From Rhexocercosporidium sp. MPI-PUGE-AT-0058 (lineage: Eukaryota; Ascomycota; Leotiomycetes; Helotiales), in assembly GCA_020746875.1 (NCBI GenBank), contig JAGTJL010000008.1, forward strand, positions 992,001-1,056,000: a stretch of DNA of 64,000 bases, in the 5' to 3' direction. This document shows, one piece after another, positions 55,021-64,000 of this stretch; the stretch's first letter is position 1, and every line of letters begins with the position of its first letter. Position numbers and translations under genes: made by a program. The notes under the pieces are model-generated. The model worked only from the letters and a program-made list of their open reading frames with translations, did no database searches and was not told where the DNA came from.

Positions 55021-56882
55021 TGTGAAGTTTGTTGATTATGATTGAATAGTTGAGTCCCAACATTAACCTGCATGATCGAAGCAGCGAGGGCCACCGCTGT
55101 AGTTATACAAGACCTCAAAGCAACAACTTGAACCTCTTCGCCTCAGCCATCCTCGACCTGACGGAAAGCTGTCGTGCAACCTACACGAATGCGAGCGAAC
55201 GGGCCTATGCGGAGATTCGAGACCTGGATAGCCAAATGCATCCTCAAGACTTGAATAAGAAAACAAATTACTTGTGCTCCGTGCACGGGACCCCGACGGG
55301 GGAAATCGAGGCCAACTTGTGGAGTGCGAGTAACAACCCTGCTCTGAGAAACGAATTCGATCGCACTGCATAAGTGGTTGTCGAAAGAACCCGATACCCA
55401 CGCTTCATTGGAGCATCATAGCAACTGGAGGGGGATGTTACACATCTTCGGGATCTCGCAGTCAAGATGTGGACCTGTACAAGAGACGATTCCAAACCCT
55501 TGACTCCATAGCTGGAGGTTGGAAGAATGTTGGGGCAGCGCCACTGGACACACCCCACATGAAGTGCAAGATGACTGGTCGTGGAGGCTCTCTGCATTCT
55601 GGACTTATAGTCCATTCTTGGTATTTTGTGAAACATCAGAACTTGGCACAAACAATCCTAAGAAAAGGGACTTCGGGATTCATTGCAGAAGCCGTAATAG
55701 GTCAGCATAGCTTGGTGTAACACAAGATTTTTGGAGGTAGGGGTCGCCAGTGGACTCTGAAGTCGCAAAAGCGCCACCTCCAGCCTCCTCTCAAGCCTCA
55801 ACTTGCTTTTCAAACCTCGAGAAAAGCAAACAAGTTCACAGACATTGGGGTGAGCGGTTGATTTGACGGGAGCGAATCTCGGGTTCAGCCGAGAGCGCCT
55901 TGAAATCTCGAGATCTGCATTTCTATCCCTGGTTCTGGGCCGTCATGAGGACTGAGGCCTATTGGAGGCGTTGGTCAGTGTCTTTGGACGTCCATCCCCC
56001 GCATTGCAGCGACTCTAGATCCGAGACAGCTGAACATTATTCGATGCCAGCGATTAGGGTGGATAAGCTCGGATAAGGGCAATCGTACGGCAAACCACAA
56101 TTGGGGACGACAAAGACAAAGTCAGGACTCAGGTCCGATTTATCAGGCTCAATACGTCTGTGCGAATTGAGTAGCACACATTTTGCTTTTCGTGTCTAAT
56201 TATACTATCGCCACAGCGCGTAGCAGATAGCGAGCGTCGTACTCGAGTACCAGTCACAATGTTGTGATGGCTGTTGCTAGGTAACGGATGGAAGTAAAAT
56301 CTCAGAAAAAAAATATCTTTTTTGGAGAGAGAAGAAAACGTGATCTGCTACAGTAAATGGGCCTAACGTGACCCCTTTCCCATGCGATTGCCTGCCAGAA
56401 GCATTCATCCAGTGACAAGCAAGCAGGGCTGCATGGCCCAACAGGCAATTTTCCATGATCGCCAGAAGCTTCATTATCACATATTTGCTAATTATCCACC
56501 CTGTCATTGGCACCCGTATCGCAGGTGAAGTTCTATAGGATCAGCTCCGGTTTCAGCTGATTACCAGTTCCTTCGTTCCGTTCTTGATCTTACTGCTGCT
56601 GGTATCAAGTTACTGCTCATTCTAGCAAAAACTTCAGTAGTCCCAAGTCCGATGTTATTTTTCATATGTTATAGAAGAGAATGTGTTTTCTTTTCATGTC
56701 GTCGTTTTTCCAACCCATAAACCACCAAAGTTGTTCCCAATTCGTGCAAAACTAGATATAGGAAAAGAAATCTTCCCAAAGCTCAATCTATCTACAAGCA
56801 AGCTGCCTGATGTATGTACAAAATGCATTCTGAGATCTAATACTTATTATTGAGATCGTTATGCTGATGATCGAAAGGATAT
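55021..56882. other. Intergenic of about 1.9 kb
   Basis: Upstream of the nine-exon membrane protein and downstream of the GH7 gene. The plus ORF at 55050-55373 (107 codons, non-ATG start) has no recognisable family. No repeats or RNA genes noticed. Confidence 0.45.
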
Positions 56883-58471
56883 TTAGAGCGCTTTGAAGGT
56901 AGAGCCGAGTGGACCCCACTTGATGTTGGAGTATGTGACGGATGAGTTTGGAGACTCAGCTTCGACAACCTTCGGATCTCCAGAATCTCTGCTGCACGTT
57001 CCTCTAGAGACACCTGGCTCGCTTGCGTCCTTGGTTGGTGGGTAAGGAGCATCCAACCAGAGCATGCCTGCAGTATGATCATCCCAGATGGACATGACAA
57101 GAACGACACCCTTCTTCAATGATGCGCCCATGACGGCCAAGCCTCCCTTGGTTTTGAAGATGTTATTGTCGCCGAAAGCAGTCTTCTGAGCCTCACAGAA
57201 AGCATCGGTGATGGAGTTGCCAGTAACTCCAGAGATAGCTGAGTCCGAGTTGGCATAGGTCACGCCGTTCTGGACATAGAAGCGCTTGATCTCAACGAGG
57301 GTTCCGGTGTCGGTGTTGTCATTGGTAATGAATTGGGTGACAACTGTCATCTTCTTTGAGGTATCCAGCTTCATGCCCTTTCCGTAGAAGTCGAGAACAC
57401 CCATGCGGTAGGAGTTGAAATCACATCCATCAGCGTCGCACAAGGACGAGTACCTTGCACCGATTCCACAGTCTGTTCCAGTGCATCGGACCTGGCCAAC
57501 GACTGAGCAGGGATGACTGTTCCGGTAATATTAGCTATAGTCATCTTATACTCGAGTACTACTTACGGAGTATACGCTGTGGAGACTGAGTTTGCTTCCC
57601 AGATATCCATCTCGTTACAGCAAGATCCGTATTGTCCACCACCAGCATTGGCATCGTTTTCGGCAGGCTTCCATCCGACAGAATTGGCCTTGAGGAGCGA
57701 GTTAGTTCTGGAATGAAAGAGGGCATTGTTGAAGGGTAGGAATTCGAAGCCGGATTGAACTTACCTGTCCATTGATGAACTTAACGTCCTGCGGACATTG
57801 GGCATCACAGTAACCGGTTCCGCTAGAGAAGAGTACGGAGTTAGTGATGCTCTTTCAAGTCGTGTCTCAGAGCCATGCCTCTCGAGATTCCTAAATCGGG
57901 AAGAGAAAGACACATACTACTTGGCACCGGCCTTATTGGTGGAGAACTTCGACATCCCACCATCTTCGTCCATCTCCGAGAAATACAGAGCACCGTTCAA
58001 ACCACAAGGTAAGTTGGACACATCCACATCAAAGGTGAATTCCTTGTTCAAAAGCTTGAGCATCTGGTATTTTGTTTGGCTTCCGGCGGCCATCAAGTAT
58101 GTTCGGGAACCGATGTTGGTCTGGTCTTTCTTGGTGACGAAGTTGAGCTTGAGAGCGTTGCCGGTGGTAGTAATACCGTAGGTGCCAGAGTAGTCAGCTC
58201 CATCCAACGCACAGTTGCTAGCACACTTCGCGCCATCGGGGCAGACAGTTGCGTTCCAAGTGTTACCAGTGTAGCAATTGGTGTACCCGGAAGTGGTGTG
58301 AAGCCATCTCCAGTTGGCGTCGATGACGATTGACTGAGCTGAAGTGGTACATCCGCTTTTTGTGCAAATGCTAACTTGGAGAGCAGGATGGGTCTCGGTG
58401 GTGAGAGTGCCAGCCTGTTGAGCGCTAGCAGCAACGAAAAGTGAAGCGAGGGCAAGAGTAGAGGAAATCAT
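56883..58471 (-). CDS. GH7 cellobiohydrolase (CBH1 type), no cellulose-binding module
   Basis: Exons 58471-57918, 57822-57765, 57688-57567 and 57516-56883 (introns 95, 76 and 50 nt) give 455 aa. A signal peptide ([17 protein letters not shown]) leads straight into the catalytic domain [15 protein letters not shown]. The catalytic ExDxxE is intact in [11 protein letters not shown] (about residues 230-235; Glu nucleophile, Asp, Glu acid/base). [24 protein letters not shown] and [18 protein letters not shown], plus the final KWGPLGSTF, are GH7 hallmarks. GH7 CBHs cut cellulose processively from the reducing end. The protein stops after the catalytic core, with no Ser/Thr linker or CBM1, a common natural form. 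ATG 58471 is chosen because it gives the signal peptide; an upstream ATG at 58531 would add 20 unlikely residues. Confidence 0.95.
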
Positions 58472-61434
58472 GATAAAGGGATGTATCGCAGTTCTTGGAC
58501 ACTGAATGGAAGTTCTGATGGCGTACATCAACGGTCTTATATGAGAGATTTCCTCTGCACTCGCTAAAGGGTAGCTCTACCAACTCTCCTTTCAACGAGA
58601 TATGGAATTCCGGGGAGAAAACCCGGCAGAGTCTTTGCAGCCAGAATAGACTCTTGACCCATAATCTCATGGCCTCATCGAGTTGAAGGCGTATCCATAT
58701 TGGCAGCAGGCCATATGTTGCCTGGCAATGCCATACACATCATCTTGCCAACCCAAACAAATGATCACGGAGAAAAGTTTTCGGAAGCCGCAGCCCGTAC
58801 AGGCAAACAGAAGCACATATGCAGGGGTAGAAGTCAGCTCGAGGACCAAGCGTGGACCTTGTTGTTTCATTTTAACCTTTGATATTGAGTACCAGAACTT
58901 GCGATAGGTCTAAGGCATCAGCGCCAAAGAACAGCCTAATGGAGGTATATCTTGGTACCTTACATGATCAAGGGACTTAACTTCGTCTCTAATGCCTCAC
59001 CATGTTTTCCATACGATTGCACACCTGCCTTATATATTTTGTTTGAGATATGGCTCAAATAATACAAACAAATCGAATCATGTTGTCCGACTGTTCTTGC
59101 AATTATGGTTGGAAATGATATTTCATACTTGGTTCTGTTTCGAGCTGAAAATGAGCGTCAAACTCGGCCTAATTATATCTTCACGAGGATGGAGAACTTT
59201 TGGAAAGAAGCTTGTGGTTGTAGATCATGGTTCGAAAATTGCCCGAAAATGTGGACTATTTGCGCCACTTCTGCCCCCAAATTCGGTCAAACGCGGGGGG
59301 AAACGGCGCGGGGAAACCTAAGATCCATCTGCCGGTGGGGTTTCACGACAAGGATCGCTATTCAACCGACATATTGACTTCAAGGTTCAATTCAGCCCCG
59401 CCGAGGGGTACATCAGGAATCCCATTAACTTCTTAGAATAATTCAACTGCCCAGTTGATCATAGTGTAACCTTCATTCTGCCTTCGATTGTCGGGTGAGA
59501 TTTATTGTTTTGACATATTCGCTAAGTTCGTTCAGAAAGTTCTGACCTTTACTTCTTCTATTTGATTGCATTTCAGTATTCCTTCCAAATGTCAAAAAAT
59601 CGAAACATCCTGCCTACAGGAATATCATCGTCCCTCATGCGAGCTTGCGATGGTGGACGAGTGTTGATAGACAACTTTGCCAAGCCGGCTGTGAGCATAT
59701 TACCATGGGAATTTAGATATGGATCAAGTTCATCGCCCATGCGAATATCATTTACTATATACAACACATCAGATGCCCTGGTCGCGGCTACGGATGAGAA
59801 AGCCTAAACATAGTTCTCATCTATTGCACTTGATCTCTATCTGTGGCGGAGATCTATTGAGAAATTTAGCCAGAAGCTTTGAGATCTGCTTAAGTGCTGT
59901 GGAACGCATTTCATTTGGCGGGGTTATTGAATATCCGAACGTCACACGGAGGCTTTCTTGAAACTCAGAGTTGGGTCGGATGGTTCCCGAGAGTTGATTC
60001 AGTCCCCTCTTCTGCTCACTCACTTTCAAAAAGAATAAGCGAGGTCACCGAAATCCTGAGTGCAAGTAGAGTCTGCCTTAGCCTTGCCAGCTCTATGCAC
60101 TACTATGCACACGATTCCATCAAGGAATGAACTGCTTCAATTTACAATGTTTCAGTACCCACATTCAAGTTCGATCAGCCACATTGAATTCGTCTGATGC
60201 TGAGAGCTCTAGGCTCATGTGCCTCCCAAGCCATATACAACCTGATATGACTGCTTTTACTCATTCCTGCTGATTGCGGCTGGTAAAAGGAAGCTTTAGG
60301 CCCTTGTTGATAACAAGCACAATATAGATGTGTCGTTCAGCTACTTGATGCACTGTTTAAGACTAGGAGAAACGGCTTGTACACCCGCAAGCATAAATCA
60401 CTTAGAGCTCAGCAATAACGGAAATGACTTCAATTCTAGTGTTGATCATTGATCATTCGAATTGTTAGATTTAGGAGCCATATCTAGGTATCAACACTGG
60501 TCCGTGAACAGACAAACTTTGGCCTGCGATGCAGCCACAGCGACGAAAATCGTGGGCGATCTGTTGTATCTCGGTTACAGCCAACGGGATGGGCAACTGG
60601 CAAGGCGGGTACAACAATCTTCACCAACGTGGGCATGCATGGCAATTCTGCTTTTCTAAAATAGGCATATACCGAGGTCCCTGAGGCTCACAGCCCTTGA
60701 CACCGTGGGATGATCCTATGCGGAAATATCACAAGTGACACCGGAGGCTAAATGTGCAATTTGACCGAGTATATCTACCAGACTGCATTTGTGGGTTCAA
60801 GCCCAGCCTCGCTACTCGCGACAGAGACTCCTATGCATTCATCAAAGCAAGTCTATCAGGTGGATCTAAAGGAAAGTCTGTGGACTATTTGGATAAGGTA
60901 CAAGGTTGCTTGTCACTTGTGGGGCGCCCGAAAAGTTCTCGTCGCTCGTGAGCTGTCAAGTACGACGTGAGGAAGCGTGCCCATGCTTATATACATGATA
61001 TCATATGTTCAGCCTCATAATATTAGATTGTGATACGGCCCGCAACTATGAGGACGTATACGATCCGCGTAGGATTTCGGGGAAGAGAAACCTTTCGCGA
61101 TAGTAGGGATTTCTTGGCTGCTTCCACCGAGCTTCGAAATGGCGCACCTGGTAATCGCCGTGGTATGTATGCATGATCTTAAGTGGAAGTCTGTTGGCTA
61201 CTACAGAGTATGCCCAGCCTAAAGCACCTTTCAGAAGCCTCGTTCAGTGACCAGATAATGAATGACATTTTCCTGCGAGCAGAATGTATTCGGTCCGTCA
61301 GCAGATAATGATCCAGACTTTTCGGCTTCGAGGGTGCAAAGAGGCTGAACAGCAAAAATATTCCATTTCGTGTAGAGATCTATCGTGTTCCTAGAATTCT
61401 GTCTCCATGTATGAATGAATTTGAAAAATGTTTC
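58472..61434. other. Intergenic of about 3 kb
   Basis: Contains the GH7 promoter at the low end and the SDR 3' UTR at the high end. ORFs of 60-110 aa are present throughout. None is convincing, though 59562-59807 (+) has an enzyme-like stretch noted among rejected items. Confidence 0.45.
58536..58545 (-). promoter_or_regulatory. TATA-like element of the GH7 gene
   Basis: On the minus strand this reads CTCATATAAG, 65-75 bp before the GH7 ATG. The setting fits a core TATA box. A CCGGGG hexamer matching the CreA-type SYGGRG consensus lies near 58610, but such hexamers are frequent by chance. Confidence 0.45.
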
Positions 61435-62495
61435 TCAGTACGTTGCCGGCATCAAGCTCAATCTTCCTCCATCGACCAACAGTACTGTGCCAGTCAAATA
61501 TGCACCTCCTTTGCTCGTGAGGAACAAAATGACTCCGGCCATATCTTCCTCAGTGCCAGTTCTCTCGAGTGGGATCACAGATCTTGGAAAGACACCGTCG
61601 CCGATAATGCCGGCTGCCAGCTCAGAGGGAAATACTTTTGAGAGTCAGACCTGATCAGAAAAAGCAATGCCCATATCCAAGAAATTAGTGATAATAGAAT
61701 GGTCAGAAACATGGTTCCCATCAGATGAGGTCACTTGACTTGAAGCTACGAGAATCTGGGCAATGTAAATAAACGGCAGACTTACATCCCGGCGCGAGAG
61801 TGTTTGAACGTATACCGAGCGGTGCCAACCCAGTGGCTAACTGCTTCATCATGTGCGTCGTGGCTGCTTTGCTTTGTCCGTAGGCAAACCCACCTGGAAC
61901 AGCTCGATTGAACCCACCAATGCTACTGGTAGCAATAACCTGGCTCTTCTGCTCAACATTTCCCCTCTTGTTTCCCTCATCGAGAAGTCCGAGGAATGCA
62001 ACAACTGTAAACCAAACAGCAACAGTGTTCAACTCAAATGTGCCAGCATAGTCTTTGAAGCTAGCTTCCCCATATGCTTTCTGGAAATCCAAAACGCTTG
62101 ACTCGGCTGTAATCGGTATGGACTTTTGGGGCCCAAGAATTCCCGAGTTGGCAATGAGTACATTGATATAGCCTACTTCAGACTTGATGGTAGTGACGAG
62201 GGACGACAGTGTTTCTTTCGAGGTTATGTCTCCAACGAGTGGGATTATATTGTTGGTATTGACCGATTGGGCTGCTTTCTCAAGAACCTCTTTCCTTCTG
62301 CCTATGATATAGACTTTGTGTGCGCCATTCAGAGCCAATGCTCTGGCCATCATCAGCCCAATTCCTAATGATGTTAGTACACCATCGGCAAAGTCCAAGC
62401 AGTTACTGGGACTTACCCGAACCTCCTCCTGTAATCACCGCAACGAGGCCGTCTACATTGAAAAGGTTGGATGCTTGGATAGAGCTAGTTGCCAT
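61435..62495 (-). CDS. Short-chain dehydrogenase/reductase (SDR)
   Basis: Exons 62495-62417, 62364-61786 and 61634-61435 (introns 52 and 151 nt) give 285 aa. The first intron splits the cofactor loop TGGGSGIG. Classical SDR motifs follow: YIIGRRKE (cofactor specificity), LIANSGILG (NAG-like), TSSIGGFN (catalytic Ser) and YGQSKAA (Tyr-x3-Lys). After the second intron come [12 protein letters not shown] and [13 protein letters not shown]. The second acceptor is CAAAAG, weaker than usual, but it is the only one that restores the LFPSEL frame. Retaining that intron would end the protein early after LAPG. Substrate is unknown; NAD(P)-dependent alcohol/ketone chemistry in the cytosol is expected. 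Confidence 0.88.
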
Positions 62496-62766
62496 CATGA
62501 CCCGGTTTGAGAAAATGAAGAGATTGGTAAAATCAAAAGGAAATGTCACTTATCTGCAACTCACAACAGCTTCAGTTGATTATTCCTAGCTCTATTCCAG
62601 AAATGGGTTTGAGAGTCGCTGACACTTGGACTTCATGTCACCCACTTGAGGCGGTGAAAAGTTCTGCCGCTCCCCACCTCCTAACCTGGATTAGCGTTCT
62701 TCAAAAAACAACAAGGCTGAACTTTTTCTCAGCAGACCATCAACAAACTCCCAAGCGCTTCACAAA
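62496..62766. promoter_or_regulatory. Shared divergent promoter, SDR / BUD22
   Basis: A 271-bp head-to-head gap, so both core promoters lie here. No TATA box is evident. Confidence 0.5.
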
Positions 62767-64000
62767 ATGCCGAAACGTAAGAGATCTACCTTCGAAGGCG
62801 CGGGCGATCGGGTCCAGCATATGCGCAGAGAAGATGCCCAAGAAAAGCTCACACAGAGCAAGAAATTGCTCCACCGAGCCCTCAAAACAGCGAAAGGATT
62901 CCAACGACAGAAACTGGGGAACCGACTGAAGATCGCAATAGCGGAGAACAAAAGTGAGGATATCGTACGGATAAATCGGGAGATAGAGGCTTTGAAGGCG
63001 ATCAATTTGGATCAGGCGACAGACGCCCATTTACACAAGACGCTGTTGAAAATTAAGAGGCTCGCGGAGAGCGATGTCCTACCAGAGGAGGTGAGGAAGG
63101 TGGTTCCTAGGCCTGAACTGTCAGAGGAAATGATTGCAGCATCGAACAACGTATTGAGTGGGATGACGAATACGAAGGCCGTCAAGGATGCTATGCCGCA
63201 GATTATCACCGGAATGTATATTGCCATGGGAATTCCACCACCGGCAGTACCCAGCAAAACGAAAGGAGGGAAGAAAGACGAAACCAGGGGAATACTGAAG
63301 CAATCGAGCATTGGAGTGTCAAGGCGGCAAGATACGGAGGACGGTGGTCGTGATTCAGAATTCACAGGGGAGCCTAAGACCATTAAGGAACCATCAAAAA
63401 CGATAGCTTGGGACGGTTTTGAATCACCTGGAGATGATGAAGATAGCGGAGACGAAGATATGGGCTCTGAAGCAGAGTTAGCTCGCTACGATACACTACT
63501 CGGCGGATCCTCAGATGAGGAAAGCTTCGATGAAGAGGAATATGCTATCGAAAGAAAACCATCTCAATCAGGACCACGACTTTCGCTCACGTTGTCACCC
63601 TCTCCATCGTCTGAATCAACTGCACAAATTATCAAATCACAATCCCCCGAACCAAAACAACGGCGAGAGAAAGTTTCCAAACCACGGGTACCTATAACTG
63701 CTCCGAAAGGATCAACCTTCCTGCCCAGTCTGAATGCTGGGTACTGGTCCGGATCTGAATCCTCCGCGTCGGATTTTAATGATGCTCCTCCTCCAGTCAA
63801 GAAGAACAGGCCTGGTCAGATGGCAAGACGGGCCATAGCTGAGAAGAAGCATGGATCAGGCGCAAATCATATCAAGAAAGGCTTGCCTCCTGTTGCAGAG
63901 ATGGGAAAGAAGAAAGGGGATGGTTGGGATGCGAAGAGAGGTGCAACTGATGGCGAAAGTGGGAGAGGCGGAGGTTTTGGTGCGAGAGGCCGTGGCGGTA
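62767..64000 (+). CDS. BUD22: BUD22-family ribosome biogenesis protein (3' end outside window)
   Basis: One open frame from ATG 62767 (MPKRKRSTFEGAG) to the window end, at least 411 codons and no intron seen. The N-terminal 150 residues are charged and helical (LTQSKKLLHRALKTAKGFQR, then IVRINREIEALKAI). An acidic middle (DDEDSGDEDMGSEAE) and Ser/Pro-rich region follow. Near the visible end is the BUD22/SRFB1 signature KKNRPGQMARRAIAEKKHG followed by ANHIKKG. Yeast Bud22 is a nucleolar protein needed for 40S subunit maturation; human SRFBP1 shares the C-terminal motif. The remaining C-terminus, usually short after this motif, is cut off and the last residues are Gly/Arg-rich. Confidence 0.88.
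   Translation, partial: MPKRKRSTFEGAGDRVQHMRREDAQEKLTQSKKLLHRALKTAKGFQRQKLGNRLKIAIAENKSEDIVRINREIEALKAINLDQATDAHLHKTLLKIKRLAESDVLPEEVRKVVPRPELSEEMIAASNNVLSGMTNTKAVKDAMPQIITGMYIAMGIPPPAVPSKTKGGKKDETRGILKQSSIGVSRRQDTEDGGRDSEFTGEPKTIKEPSKTIAWDGFESPGDDEDSGDEDMGSEAELARYDTLLGGSSDEESFDEEEYAIERKPSQSGPRLSLTLSPSPSSESTAQIIKSQSPEPKQRREKVSKPRVPITAPKGSTFLPSLNAGYWSGSESSASDFNDAPPPVKKNRPGQMARRAIAEKKHGSGANHIKKGLPPVAEMGKKKGDGWDAKRGATDGESGRGGGFGARGRGG

Noticed and set aside
55050..55373. 107-codon plus ORF beside the nine-exon gene
   Set aside because: Non-ATG start, no domain, overlapping ORFs of similar size on the other strand.
59562..59807. Plus ORF with SSSSPMRISFTIYNT, recalling the C-terminus of PLP-dependent aminotransferases
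   Set aside because: No upstream cofactor-binding region was found and the match is too short to call.
60787..60812. GGTTCAAGCCC resembling a tRNA T-arm
   Set aside because: No matching acceptor, D or anticodon arms in the preceding 70 bases.

Overview
The window is nuclear DNA from a filamentous ascomycete. Genes have one to nine exons. Introns are mostly 45-60 nt, with GTRAGT-type donors, CTAAC/CTGAC branch sites and YAG acceptors. The gene content is typical of plant-associated or saprotrophic moulds: GH7, GH55, RTA1, 2EXR, FSH1, fungal APH-like kinases and secreted Cys-rich proteins. A Leotiomycetes-like host is my guess from protein style only; I ran no search.

Layout. 0-5 kb: 5' part of UPF3 (-), divergent from a PP6/Sit4-type phosphatase (+), then a Ser-rich coiled-coil protein (-). 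5-12.6 kb: gene-poor, low-complexity DNA with G-quadruplex motifs and one coiled-coil gene. 12.6-16.5 kb: a wrecked UPF1-like SF1 helicase (-). 17-21 kb: a luciferase-domain protein (-) and threonine synthase (+). 22-27 kb: a damaged GH55 glucanase (+), an FSH1-type serine hydrolase (-) and a 2EXR protein (-). 27-32.4 kb: a 24-nt poly-C tract, a four-helix membrane protein (+) and a small secreted Cys-rich protein (+). 33-35.4 kb: a TBF1/TRF-type telobox factor (-). 36.4-38.7 kb: a damaged TAP-like alpha/beta hydrolase (-). 39.7-47 kb: a TLC-like membrane protein (-), an SRPK-type kinase (-) and a frameshifted APH-like kinase (-). 47.8-52.7 kb: two convergent RTA1 paralogues, a RapZ-C-domain protein (+) and a medium-chain reductase (-). 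53.4-58.5 kb: a nine-exon multi-pass membrane protein (-) and a GH7 cellobiohydrolase (-). 61.4-64 kb: an SDR (-), divergent from BUD22 (+), which runs off the window.

Conserved genes (UPF3, PP6, THR4, TBF1, SRPK, BUD22) look intact and alternate with accessory genes. Four accessory genes carry disabling lesions: the helicase (three or more nonsense codons in one frame, a fourth stop and two frameshifts), the GH55 (a missing internal block plus a 3' frameshift), the TAP-like hydrolase (two frameshifts and two broken splice donors) and the APH-like kinase (one single-base frameshift). This is the most striking pattern here. It is most simply explained as gene decay, with assembly indels as the rival explanation for the single-base events. 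I saw no biosynthetic cluster, CRISPR array, intact transposon, rRNA or tRNA. Exon joins were worked out by hand from splice signals, frame and family resemblance, and summed lengths were checked for frame in the intact multi-exon genes.
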